Source of the DNA: Puccinia triticina
Lineage: Eukaryota; Basidiomycota; Pucciniomycetes; Pucciniales; Pucciniaceae
DNA length: 64,000 nucleotides
Assembly (NCBI RefSeq): GCF_026914185.1
Contig: NC_070560.1
Location: forward strand, 222,001-286,000
Direction of reading: 5' to 3'
The notes beneath the pieces are model-generated. The model was not told where the DNA came from. It did not search any database and saw nothing but the letters and a program-made list of their open reading frames with translations. Both the position numbers and the translations under genes were made by a program. Positions 10,611 through 21,399 of this stretch are shown in pieces (position 1 is the first letter of the stretch; each line of letters starts with the position of its first letter).

Positions 10611-10811
10611 GGGGGGTTCACAACAGGATAAAAGTAAAATTTTAGAGTCAATTTTAAGGTCTTTATCAACAAATTTTTAAAAATCTGTCAAGGTGTACAG
10701 GACTGGGTATCCCCTGAGAATCAGAGCAACCTCTTCATTTTTTAAAAAGTTGTTCATAAAGGCCTTAAAATTAGCTCTAAAGTTTTATTTTTATCCTGTT
10801 GTGAACCCCCC
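10611..10811. mobile_element. complete 201-bp MITE, GGGGGGTTCACAA TIRs, TA target
   Basis: The inverted ends GGGGGGTTCACAACAGGAT and ATCCTGTTGTGAACCCCCC are perfect, and TA occurs on both sides. The interior repeats the near-palindrome AAAACTTTAGAG...CTCTAAAGTTTT. It abuts the preceding element with only TA-T-TA between them. TA duplication is typical of Tc1/mariner-type elements; no transposase is encoded. Confidence 0.75.
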
Positions 10812-11852
10812 TATTGTGTTTTGAATAATGCTTGGATCTTTCCTCAAATTTTCTGGTTTTGTTATGTAGTAACTTTATTTTAAACTTCACACCAAACTGT
10901 AAAAGCCAGACCCAACTTTAAACAAAACCTTGAAATTGACTTCCGCCCAGGATGTATTTGTGTCACAACCCCGCGCTTGGTTGGCCTCTCCCTGCCCAGC
11001 CCATACTGGCAGAAGGCAACGGCCGATGGTCATGGCCTGTGGTGGGTGGGGTAAAGAAGCTGCTCTGGCTCTCAAAATGAACTTGGTATTTCTCTAACCC
11101 GACTCGTTCACCCCCTACTGGAGGAAATTGGCTCTGGGGGTGGATTTAGCCTTGGGCCTCATCTGACATCTGTCAAGATGCACCATGTGGAAAGGATATC
11201 AAAAATATGGAGTTGACCTCGGTCAACAAAACCAGAAAATTTGAGAAATCATCCAAGCTTTATTCAAAACACAATAGTTAAGTTCAATCCAATTCATCCG
11301 TCCACGATCTCCCACTCCATGCTGCTGCTCCAGCTCCACATTCTTCATTGCAATATAAGGTGCCATCTGTTGGAAGGACACTAGATTGACAATAACTAAC
11401 CCTTCGTGAGGGGTACGCGTTGTATGGACTTGCTCTGACTCCTAACTTAACTAAGTCCCTAGCCCTGACTCGCTGATCAGGAGTCAAGACGCCAAGAAAA
11501 ATGAGTTCAGGATCAGATTCAGCTAAAACGTGACTAGAAACTTGTTGCTGAGCTTGTAAGCCGTATACGTGTGTTCGTCTGACCGGCGAACTGTATTACA
11601 ATTAACATCCTGCTTGGCTAGTTGAGGTCCACACTTAACTTTGGGCACCCTTGGCTCAGACGGCCTGGTGTGGGTGCACATAACTAGATAAGTATACTTT
11701 CTATAACAACAAACTTTACGTTGTCTGTTCTCCAACCCTCCTAAAAATACACCAAAACTTTGACTCAGAGATACGGTACATAGACTTTAGTGACTAGGAT
11801 CAGTTCTCAGCTTTGCATTGAAAGCATTCCCCATTCATACCACAAAATTAAA

Positions 11853-13203
11853 ATGTTCTCCAGCGTAATTTTAATGGCCTTTTTACTTACTCAAACGCTG
11901 CCGGCCTCAAATGTCGCTATGGAAATGAGTCTGACCAAGCAGATCGAAAAAACCAAAGAGTTGCCGCAGGCGAGGGAAGTCATTGCGGTACCTGAAGTTA
12001 ATTACGAAGAAATTAAGAAAGGTTATAAAGATTCGGCTGAAAGGTTGATCCTCCTTGGCTATGGTGTAAGTCCAACATGATTTTAGCGTACATAATCTTT
12101 CCATTGACCTTGATTTGATCTTGATAGGGTGTTTTTGGACCGAAGCGTGATCGGCTGTTTGGGCCAGATCTGTATGACAGCGGGGTCATTGAGCCTTTGA
12201 CAAAGCTGGCTGCAAACCCCAAGAATAAAGTTTGGATCATAACCGCCCGACATTGGGACGAGCTGCCCAACTCGATTAGCACAATTCCGGGGCTCCATGT
12301 GGGGCACAGCAGAGGTACCCGGCTGGATGTTCCCGAGGGAAGAATTGTACCAAAGCTACCAGAATATGCGGAAGAGATGGCAAAAATGGAAGACCAGCTT
12401 ACCAAAGTTTTATCAAGTGGGTATCTGAAATTTCTGGAAAATGATTACATGTGACACTATGTGGGCAAACATATTATAACTGACACAGATTTTCTTCACA
12501 GAGAAATGTAAGCAGACTGCTGATTGCTTCGACACCCATTGGATTTTTAATGCAGCATGATGAATAATTTGTCTCAATCTAAAATAGTCCCTGAGGTTGC
12601 GACTTCAATTCGAAAAAAGACCTATTATTTGGAGGCAGAATTTAAAAAGTCAGACAAAAATGGCATGCAGGTGTTGTACTAGAAATATGGCTAGCCTCAT
12701 TCCAGAGCGGAACTGATTGCTTAACAAAACCTACAGGTATAACAGAAGCTCTCAAAAAAAAAGTAGAAGAGGATATCACGGCACTTAATGAATCAAAAAA
12801 AAAGGAGCTGAAAGAGGAAGGAGGAAAAGAGAATATCAAAAACAGTGAATCTGATGGATTTTGGAAATATAAGTGGGATATTCATTGTGAAGGAAAGCAG
12901 TGTCGGATGATACTTGTTCACTTAGATTTGTATCACAAGGAGATTTTGGCTAAGGAATTACTCAAGCAAAAAAACCCATTCTTCGCAGTTTCTATTGGAA
13001 ATGGAAAAGAAGATGAGCTCATTCATAAGAGGATAAACAGTAGAAAGAAATTTTCTATCATTGTTAGTGAAAATCCCCATGAGAAAACACATGCAGCAGA
13101 GAAAATTTCAAAACGTAAAAATGTAAAGGTTTTTCTAGACCACTTGTGTCAAATTGACAATTCTGAAGTTCCCAAGGAGGTTCAAGAAGTCATCTCTGAA
13201 TGA
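11853..13203 (+). CDS. secreted trehalose-6-phosphate-phosphatase-like (HAD) protein with lost catalytic residues
   Basis: Exon 1 (11853-12065, 71 codons) starts at the ATG before a signal-peptide-like stretch (V-I-L-M-A-F-L-L). It ends R-L-I-L-L-G-Y-G, where active trehalose phosphatases have L-x-D-Y-D. A 62-nt intron (GTAAGT...GATAG) follows. Exon 2 from 12128 carries N-K-V-W-I-I-T-A-R and G-L-H-V-G-H-S-R, matching family motifs V-W-I-I-S-G-R and G-L-x-A-E-H-G. Further pieces fit the family order: T-S-I-R-K-K-T-Y-Y-L (about 12,588-12,670), then H-K-E-I-L-A-K-E-L-L and V-S-I-G-N-G-K-E-D-E (12,737-13,203), where active enzymes have G-D-D-K-T-D-E. Junctions after 12,416 are uncertain and one may be a frameshift, so this is either a diverged pseudo-enzyme or a young pseudogene. 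Its paralogue is at 6,980-7,463. Confidence 0.6.
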
Positions 13204-13329
13204 TTCAAGTCTTTATGGGCTGGTAGGTAAATATATTTTCATTTTAGTGATGAGATAGTGCTGAATCCTGATGATGATTCCATTTCTTTCAGCAGTCCTA
13301 GGAGTTCTTCCTTTCCAGTTTACTAGTTT

Positions 13330-13905
13330 ACTATACAGTTGAAAATATTTTCAAATTTCAAAAAAAAAAAAAGAAGAAATAAGAAAACAGATGAAAAACT
13401 CAAATTAAATCTCAATTTGATTATGAGTCATCAGATGATTATTCCCTGGTTTCTCCATTTGTGGGGAAACCTTGTTAATCTCAAGTTGCTTCTGACTTTT
13501 CAAACCAGTATTCAAATTTTCAAAAAAAAAAAATGCTTATGATAAATTTTTTTCTCCCTTCTACCACAAGAGGTAGATAGGTAACATTCACTGGATACTT
13601 CATTTTTTTTCCCTCTTGAATTATGCATCTAAAACATGAAAAGATTTACTTCACTCACTGTGAGCAATGATTTGTTTACCAAGACTATGAGTTTTGGCAA
13701 CCTGATAATGCAGCTGGCCAATTTAACAATTCCAATAATAACTTAGAAACTTAATTTTATTCAAATTCCAGGGTTTTCCCTGTAGCATTAAGAAGCACTC
13801 CACTTTTTGGCCTCCCAAGAAGAGATATGTAAGAGACCCTGTTGGGTGTGGTAAAGAATGCTGAAAATTTTCAGGACTGCTAATTAATTCAACTACTGTA
13901 CCCAT
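13330..13905. other. no gene seen between the TPP-like gene and the CACTA-like element
   Basis: AT-rich sequence with A runs and no coding signal. A repeated phrase (CAAATTTCAAAAAAAA / CAAATTTTCAAAAAAAA at 13,353 and 13,512) is the only structure I see. Confidence 0.5.
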
Positions 13906-14349
13906 CACCAGGGGAGAAAGTTTGGAACTCTCTAGAGAGTGCCAGACTGTAACTTTATCTTTGATTTGGTTAGAATTCAGTTCAATGTGGGTGGGTAACT
14001 TGTGTTCAACTTTGTTGTCAAACTTATTAGCAACTATTGTATAAGAGTATGATGAGTTCAGTGCAACTCATTTGTGACTCCTGATAGTATCAGTTTGAGT
14101 TTTATTCTATCCTTCAGGCATCTGGATTTGAAGATAAGTCATGATGATTGCCAGATACATACCCAAACTTTTCTGATGCTGTCCTCATTGCAGGCCTTTT
14201 GCGTGATTTGTGAGGATTTTGTTTTGTCTGCCTCATGGACCATATTCAGCCACCTTATTCACATGAGCTATTTGGATGCAGATGTGAATTATCTGGTTTC
14301 TCCCTATGACCCATATTGTTTGTCTCCTAGTGGCTTCCTGCAGCTGTTG

Positions 14350-16455
14350 CTTGACCACAATGACCTGCAGAGTGGTTGATGGTGCCCAGTCAGGGGATTG
14401 GGAAATCCTCTTGATGGCAGGGTTGTACTGTCCATTAAGGAGACACGCTCCCTTTTATGGCCAGTAAAACCCTTCCATTGAAGGGAGTTGCCCCCTAGTT
14501 GCATACTACATGTCCACCTGTGAGATAGGCCAGCAATTCCACATGAAGATCCTGTACAGCATTTTCACCCTGATCTTTGCCCAAACATCAGGGTGAAATT
14601 CACGGCCAGGTTGTACCTGCCATCAAGAGGAGTTGATGGCGGGTACAACCTGACCATCAATTCAGATGCAGACTCCCTTTGATGGCCGGTGTGGTGGCCA
14701 AACTTGTGGCAGCCATGGCATCAGTCTTTTTCAGTCATGGAGGATCCAGGATCAAGACCTCATCAAGACTCCCTCAAGATCAATCAGTGTAGCGCATGCA
14801 CAAGGCTCAAGGTGTTTCAAGATCTCCTCCCCCCTCTTTCCCTTCTTTAATTTGTCTGTTTTGTCTCTTACTTCTCTTTCTTGGTTTGTTTTGTCTCTTA
14901 CTTTTATTTCTTGTCTTGTCTTTTCTTTTTCCTTATATGCGCGCTTTTGGATGGAGATGTATGTGGTGGGTTGGTGTGTTGTTTTGTGTTTTCTTTGGTT
15001 GTGTTCTGTTCACTTTTCCTTCTTGTTGTTGCACGCGCAGAGGCGCGCAGGTGTATGATGACCTGTCCACAACATGTCACAGCCCCCAGAGTCTGAGTTC
15101 AGCTCAAACTCAGATGATGGGGCAGCATGGACTTTGTCTGAACCCTTTTCTTTTGGCTTTTCAGATCATCCATCCAGAATATTAATCTTATTGATCCCTC
15201 TCTGAGTCCGCGTGTCTTCTGAGTTCAAACTCTCAGCACCTCAAGTCCCATTTCCCCAAATCCCTTCTTTAGATCACATCTTCTGGCCCTCTTTGCCAGA
15301 CTCCTTTCCCCTTTAGATCCTCACCGGCAACGGTAATCTACACCTTGCCGTCTCTCAACAAATCCCCCCTCCAACTTCTGCTATCTCAATTCCTCATCAC
15401 TTTTCCGGACCGCCGCAAAGGCAGCGCACAGCGTACTCATCCCTTCCAGTAACTGCCGACGGCCCAGAACTGGTCGGAGTTCCACACCAGGCTTGACTGG
15501 GCATTGAAGGCAGTCCGCACCCTGTTTTATGGCTGTTAAAACTCAGCCATCAAAGGGATTTGATGGCCAAGTTGTAACAGTCGTCAAAAAGAGTTTGTAC
15601 TTCCTTTGATGTCCGGTGCAACCCGGCTATCAAAGGGAGGCTTCCTTCAATAATTTTCTGCGCTGTACCAGCCATTGCAGGGAGTTCACACTGCCTTCAA
15701 TAGCTGGGCTGCAGCGGCCATCAAAGGAGTACACACTCCCTTTGATGGCTGGTACAACTCTGCCATCAAAGGGAGTGGGGGAGTGTGAAATACTCTTGAT
15801 GGCAGGTTTGTACCGGCCATTGAGGAGACAACCTCCCTTTGATGGCCAGTACAACCTGGCAATCAAAGGGAATTGCCTGCTATTTTCATCCTACAGGTCT
15901 ACCTGTGACATAGGCCATTGATGTCACATGAACATCCTGTTCAACATTTTCACCCTGATTTTTGCCCAAACATCAGGGTGACATTCATGGCCAGGTTGTA
16001 CCTGCCATCAAGAGGAGTTGATGGCGGGTACAACTTGGCCATCTTAGGCAGACTCCCTTTGATGGCCAGGTTGCACTGGCCATCAAAGGGAGTACACACC
16101 TTGTTCAATTTCTGTTACAGCTCAGCCATCTAAGGGCTTTGATGGCCGAGTTTTAACAGCCATCAAACCAATTTTGAACTCTCTTTGATGTCTGGTGCAA
16201 AACAGCTATCAAAGGGAGTCTGCATCCAATGTCTAAGCTATACCAGCCATTGGGGGGATTTCACACCCCATTTGATTGATAGGCTGTATCTGCCATCAAA
16301 AGGAGTACACTCTCCCTTTGATAGCTGGTACAACTCTGCCATCAAAGGGAGTGGGGGGATGGGAAATCCTCTTGATGGCTTGGTTTTACCAGAAATTGAG
16401 GAGACACAATCACTTTGATGGCCAGTAAAAACTGGCCATTGACGGGATTTTCCCG
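14350..16455. repeat. array of alternating palindromic motifs (GATGGCCAGTTGTACC... family)
   Basis: Variants of CTTTGATGGCCAGTACAACC and its reverse complement recur dozens of times, spaced 20-60 bp, in both orientations. Two or more about-150-bp blocks (14,503-14,680 and 15,890-16,060, with a third at 18,108-18,290) repeat in the same order, including TTTGCCCAAACATCAGGGTG and CCATCAAGAGGAGTTGATGG. This resembles the subterminal repeats that bind transposase in CACTA elements. A pyrimidine-rich tract at 14,820-14,935 breaks the array and gives spurious hydrophobic frames. Confidence 0.7.
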
Positions 16456-16478
16456 CTAGCTGCATCCTCTAACTCAAC

Positions 16479-16524
16479 TAAGTCCCTCCCAAGGGAGGCC
16501 AAAGGCCTCCCTTGGAGGGACTTC
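16479..16524. repeat. hairpin at the left end of the MULE-like element
   Basis: TAAGTCCCTCCCAAGGGAGG is followed by a reverse copy, CCTCCCTTGGAGGGACTT: a near-perfect stem of about 20 bp. Confidence 0.6.
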
Positions 16525-17303
16525 TTGAAAGGTTATTTTGGCCTGAGAGTTATGCCCCAAATCCTTGCCTTTTTGTGCTAAGGTCCCTGTACAGTGGTGT
16601 GTTTTTGTGATCACCCCGTACATTTTCACTAAGACTCATCAGAAGCGTAGCTATCTCCAGCCACCTTCTGGTGTATTTTTCTCCTTTCCAAACTTGAGAT
16701 ACAGGGGATGTAAACACAAAAAAACTTGTCCTGGCTAGAACAGATGATTGATCACTGTTTTTCCAACTGGCTCCCTTGGGATTTGGAGTGAATAGCCAAA
16801 AATGCATGTTCCCATACTCATCCTGCAGCTTTGTGACATTCTCAGATCTGTCAGAGCAGTGAGTCCTGTATACCTGTCATTTTTTTTTCCTCAAGGCAAG
16901 TGTATGGATTTGCACTAAAAAGGCTGTTTTAACAGTCTCCGGGTTGGTTTTTGCCATCCACCATCTTTGATGGATCATTGTGAGTGAGGCAAGAGGACTC
17001 ATGATGATATTGATGCATCAAAAATTAGACAAGATGTTGATATTTCATCTGATCCAAAAACATTGTTGGGATCCTTGTGTTATGATTGACTGAGGGAGAG
17101 AAGGACCAAGTCCTGACAATGGACCTAGAATGAAGTAGATTGCTAGATGGGGAGAGTGTAAGGATCTCCCTGTGTAAGGGAACTGTGACATGTATGTATA
17201 AGAGTGACATGTCCTCCAAGGTAGGCTATGGCGCGCGGTGCAGCTCACAACACCTCGGAGGTGAAGTAGCTATGGGAACATTTGTCAAAATCAGTGTTTT
17301 TGG

Positions 17304-18000
17304 TAGAGATGGGCGCGCGGAACCCGTTGCGGGTATCCGCTATCCGCTGGCGGGTACCCGCTGGAGGCCCTCGGGTACACGCCAGCGGATGCGGATGTCT
17401 GAGATTCCGGCAGAATCCAGCGAGTACCCGTGTATTCCGGCGGGTATCCGCTCTCCCTAGGGTATGGGAGCTGCGGCGGTCGGCAGCCATAAAGCCGTTC
17501 TATGTTGCTGTCGATCGGGGGGAGTCGCTCCCGGTCGACAGCAACATAAAATAGTCGACCGGGATGAGTCCTTCCCGGTTGACAGGCATATGTATCGAGC
17601 AGTCGACCGGGAGAAATCCCTCCCGGTTGACAACTAGACATACCAGTCGACCGGGAGGAATCCCTCCCGGTCGACGACTATACACACCAGTCAACCGGGA
17701 GGAATCCCTCCCGGTCGACAGTCATATCGAGCAGTCGACCGGGAGGCGTCCCTCCTAATTAAGAAGTCCCTCCCGGTCGACAGCCATATGTAGCAGTCGG
17801 CCAGGAGAAGTGTCTCCCGGTTGACTGACATGAGCAGCAGTCAACCGGTAATTAGCACGTTTTGAGGGGCGGGTATCCGCCCAGGCACGCGGGTACCCGA
17901 TGTCGGATGCGGATGCGGATGCGGATGCCAGGAAATGGCTAAAATTGGCCGCGGGTATCCGAACGCGCGCGGGTACCCGGATGCGAAGCGCCCATCTCTA
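17304..18000. mobile_element. hAT-like nested element, 8-bp target duplication GTTTTTGG
   Basis: The element begins TAGAGATGGGCGC and ends GCGCCCATCTCTA in effect (GCGAAGCGCCCATCTCTA). GTTTTTGG lies directly outside on both sides (17296-17303, 18001-18008), the 8-bp duplication typical of hAT. Inside are GCGGGTACCCGC-type palindromes near both ends and a central array at 17,500-17,840 of GTCGACCGGGAGG with its reverse complement, spaced about 30 bp. There is no coding sequence. A related truncated end is at 44,829. Confidence 0.8.
17500..17840. repeat. palindromic array GTCGACCGGGAGG...CCTCCCGGTCGAC
   Basis: About seven units, each a near-perfect inverted repeat with 4-6 nt at its centre (AATC, GTCC), separated by about 20-nt spacers such as CAACTAGACATACCA. 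The whole array can fold into a row of hairpins. Confidence 0.8.
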
Positions 18001-18757
18001 GTTTTTGGCCTTTGCTCTCAGTCCTAAATCACCGATACCACATAAGTCCCTCCGGTGGAGGCGCTTCGCACCCCCACCTTTGGACTTAGTTAAGTTTGCT
18101 GCATCCTACAGGTCCAACTGTGAAATACACCAGCAATTTCACAAGATACTGTTCAACCATTTCCACCCTGAAGTTTGCCCAAATGTGAGGGTGAAATTCA
18201 TGGCCAAGTTGTACCTTCCATCAAGAGGAGTTGGCAATCCCTTCAATGACTGGTACAAATCAGCCATCATAAGCAGATTGTTGCAACATGTCAGGTAGTT
18301 AAGAGATGATTCTGGTGTCTTCCAACTCCTCCAACTTCAGGTCTATCTGACAGAGAAGTTGAATTTTGCCACCCCGAAATGATAACCAGGAGATGCATAC
18401 ATCTTGAGGTCCCCTTGTGGTATGATTATTAGAGATTTCCTGTTCACAGTGAAGCTGACCAAGATTTACCTTTTCTGATGGAAACATGGCTTTCAGGATC
18501 CTCAGCTGGAACACCCATTGAAATTGGTTCAAGTTGAGTCAAGCTGGAGTTGATCATTGGTTCAGGTGAAAATATGAAATTTGCAATGAGGTTAGGATAA
18601 AGATGAGATCAGCCTGAGCTGAACATAACATTCCCATTGACACAAGCTGAAGTTGCATATGTTTCACACATGTTTACATGCTTGATACCCGCCAGGGTTG
18701 CTGAAGGAAGTTACGGTCTGCCACTCTCTGGAGAGTGGCACACTTTCTCCCCTGGTT

Positions 18758-20438
18758 CATGACCTGGTAAGGGACAATTTCTTCTGGCTAGAGAGGTGTA
18801 AAAAACTTGCCAAGGGAAAGAAATCCAAGTAACCAAAAATGAATGGTGAGAATTGCCCTTGGCCAGGAAGTTTTTATGGCCTTGTTCAGCTGTAGGAATA
18901 CCACCTGGCCAGGGAGGCTACACAGTCTCATTGAAAAGGAGGGCTTCCTCCTGGCATGCAAGTTTGTACAAAATTGCTGACCCAAGATATTCTTCCCAAC
19001 TGGCAAGATTTTGTGAGTTGTTTGACCCCCCTGACATTAATGATACTTTACAATATTGTTGAATTGAAAAACCCTACTCAATTAAAGCTTTTAATTTTAT
19101 CCCACCTTCTTCCACTGCAAGAATAAGTCAGGCAAGTGACAGCAGTTGAAATGAGGCATTCTCCTCTGTAACTTCCATTCTAGCTCCACTCAAGTAGACA
19201 TTGGCTGTTTTCACACAGTCACTGTGCATCATGCACAGTGACTGTGCATCATGCACAGTGACTGTGCATTGAAGCTTGGTCAAAGGCAAACTATGACAAA
19301 GGCTGAAGTTCCATCACCAGATTCCTTAGAGCTCTCACATGTCAACTGGTGGCACTTGCTTGTCTTTTTCTTGTAGTGTTCAACACTAGAATGAGGCCCT
19401 CTTTTTCCCTTGTGCAATATTGTCAACAGCTTGTTTGAGTTTTCTTATTACTTCCTCTGGAATTTTACAACAAAATTTCTTGACCTAAAAGAGAAATAAA
19501 TGACTCAGTTGATTGCGGTTGGGAAAAAGCTTTGCCAGATAGTGGGGTTGTGGAGTGTCAAATCTGGATAGACTACCAGGGAAGAGAAGATTGAGTTTGG
19601 AAGGTGATGTAACTGAACCTTGAATTTGCAGTGGAGTGGCAAAGCCATCCTTGGCCTCTAGTCAATTTAGATCCCAACTAAAAACCTCATGAAAGATTGA
19701 GTAGATTAAGGTTTCATATTTCAAGTTGATCAGCTCAGTAGAAGCATATGTAGATGTGTAGATTGTAGATGCATAGTACATTTATTTTGCTGTCAAAGTT
19801 ACTTCAAATTCAAGTTTGCCAAAAAAACAAAGCTTGTGGATGTGAAAATGATGTGGTTCAAATTTGAATAGGTCAACTACATAGTTTCAGCCCTTGAATT
19901 TGATCATGACTAATGATGTGTGGTATAAATTGAGGAAACAACAAAACCCTTGAAAGAATGGATCATCCACTTCATGTATGGCTATTGCCATTGGGTATCG
20001 AAGATTTCATGGGGTTTGAGTGTGGCTATGATTGAAAATCAAGCAGTCTTGCAGTGTTTGCAAACCCAAACTGTTTCCGGTCTCAATTTGATGTTCACGA
20101 AGATTTGATGAAATGACAATACCAAGAGAAAATGGCAAAACAAAATTGTAACAATTGTCTCTCACACCACACACCACACGGACCCATACGGATTAGCGAG
20201 TCAAAAAAATGGTATTAAGTCAAATTAAACGTGACAAGTGCTTTAACAAAAGGATTATATACAAGAAAAATGTGTCTTCGGGTGCCAAACCCATGTACAT
20301 TTGCCAAACAAGACTTGTCTAACATTCAACTCAGGTTTCCCTGGATTGATTTAGGAATTGAAGCACCGCATTTCAGACGATTGTACTGTAGAAAGCCTGT
20401 TGAATCGATTGGGAGATACTTTTCCCTTGTCGGATATA
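18758..20438. other. 1.7-kb stretch without a recognisable gene
   Basis: Only short open frames without codon signal are present. The notable structure is at 19,217-19,270, where GCACAGTGACTGTGC units separated by ATCAT repeat three times. The 3' end of the 249-aa protein gene starts at 20,439. Confidence 0.5.
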
Positions 20439-21396
20439 TTAGCACTTCTCTTTGCCCTTCCCCTTGATGTCTAGAGTAGAGAATCCCTGGATTAGATCAG
20501 ACGAAGGAATGATTCGTCGGTTGGGTGTCGATCCAGAGCTGCTCCCTTCTCCTTTATTACAATGGCATTCAGGTTCAGAAATCTGATTTCGTGCCGCAAT
20601 GATTGCTGCGCTTGATTTTTTTTCCGGTTCAATCCTGTGTAGTGTAGTGCAAGAGTTAGATTTTCGTTGCAAGTGACACATGTATTGAGATGTAGCAGAC
20701 TTACGATTTCTTAGGGACCTTGGCTTCCTTTTTGCGACATCTAGGTGGGTTTTTTAAGACGCTCACGGCGGTCGTCTAAGGTAGAATACAATCAGATACC
20801 TCTTTCAGAACGTGACAAGTGGGAGCCGCCTTGGACTTACCTGGACCAACCACTGTTCACGGCTGCCGGGATTGTTGATGAGATAACCGGAGATGCTCAC
20901 TTCAGATCCCTTCTGGATCAACGCGTGACTTTTCAATAACGTCGTGGGGGGGATAATGTAGCGTACTTTGAACTCGATATCCTGCTGCTTCTGTGAAAAC
21001 ACAAAAAAAGGGTTGGTCAGAAAGGATACTCCCGCTTGGTATTTAACCGTAAAGTTGGCTTACTGCTTCATCCCAGTCATTGTGTTTAACCGTGCACATG
21101 ATTGGGGGGTTCTTCATGACGGGCTCGGTCTTGAGTTCTTCTCGCTTTATGACTATACCCAAGCCGTCCACGTATATCCTGTTGGAGTCAGTGGACGCAG
21201 GAAATTCTCGGTTGGCAGCAGGAATTCTAGTGAAATCTTCAGGGTTGCATTGTATCACGGGAGTACTGCCCGTGTTGTTGAGTCCAATCAATCTGCCGGA
21301 GAAGTAGCACTGGTCGCCAGGTTTTAGTTTAGCCTGGATGTTTTGAGGGATGTTGATTTTGGCGATCGCGTTGGTGGAGGGTGCGCAACAAGCCAT
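20439..21396 (-). CDS. hypothetical protein, 249 aa, four exons
   Basis: Not recognised. Four exons give an uninterrupted frame: 21396-21064, 20990-20841, 20775-20705, 20634-20439. All donors are GTAAGC or GTAAGT and all acceptors end AG in phase. The start is the first ATG after an in-frame stop. Residues 20-80 (G-D-Q-C-Y-F-S-G-R-L-I-G) and 112-175 (V-R-Y-I-I-P-P, then E-V-S-I-S-G-Y-L) have the alternating hydrophobic pattern of small beta-barrels such as OB folds. The last 80 residues are lysine- and serine-rich and probably disordered. A nucleic-acid-binding role would fit, but this is only inference. It lies tail-side of VPS23 on the same strand. Confidence 0.7.
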
Positions 21397-21399
21397 GGG

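Larger units (their letters stand above)
16469..18097. mobile_element. MULE-like nested element, 10-bp target duplication
   Basis: The 10-mer GCTGCATCCT occurs directly before (16459-16468) and after (18098-18107) this segment. The sequence reads on smoothly when it is removed, continuing the repeated block seen at 14.5 and 15.9 kb. The termini are short inverted repeats, AACTCAACTAAGTCC at the left and GGACTTAGTTAAG at the right. A 9-11-bp duplication suggests Mutator-like transposition. No transposase is seen. It carries the hAT-like element below. Confidence 0.65.
13906..18757. mobile_element. CACTA-like element with nested insertions, TSD CAT
   Basis: The left end CACCAGGGGAGAAAGTTTGG, continuing into CTCTAGAGAGTGCCAGACTG, is mirrored at 18,715-18,757. 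The ends are about 43 bp and match well; the right terminal base is T instead of the expected G. The trinucleotide CAT lies directly outside both ends. A CAC... terminus with a 3-bp duplication fits the CACTA/EnSpm superfamily. The same terminus delimits a 1.09-kb element at 43,133. Without the nested element the length is about 3.2 kb. I find no transposase; most of the interior is inverted-repeat arrays, so it is non-autonomous. Confidence 0.75.

Noticed and set aside
14666..15185. Hydrophobic Leu/Phe-rich frames resembling membrane proteins
   Set aside because: They arise from a pyrimidine-rich tract inside the CACTA-like element and occur in three phases at once.
17500..17840. Regularly spaced repeats resembling a CRISPR array
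   Set aside because: The units are palindromes in a hAT-like element of a eukaryote, spacers are similar to each other, and no cas-like gene exists.
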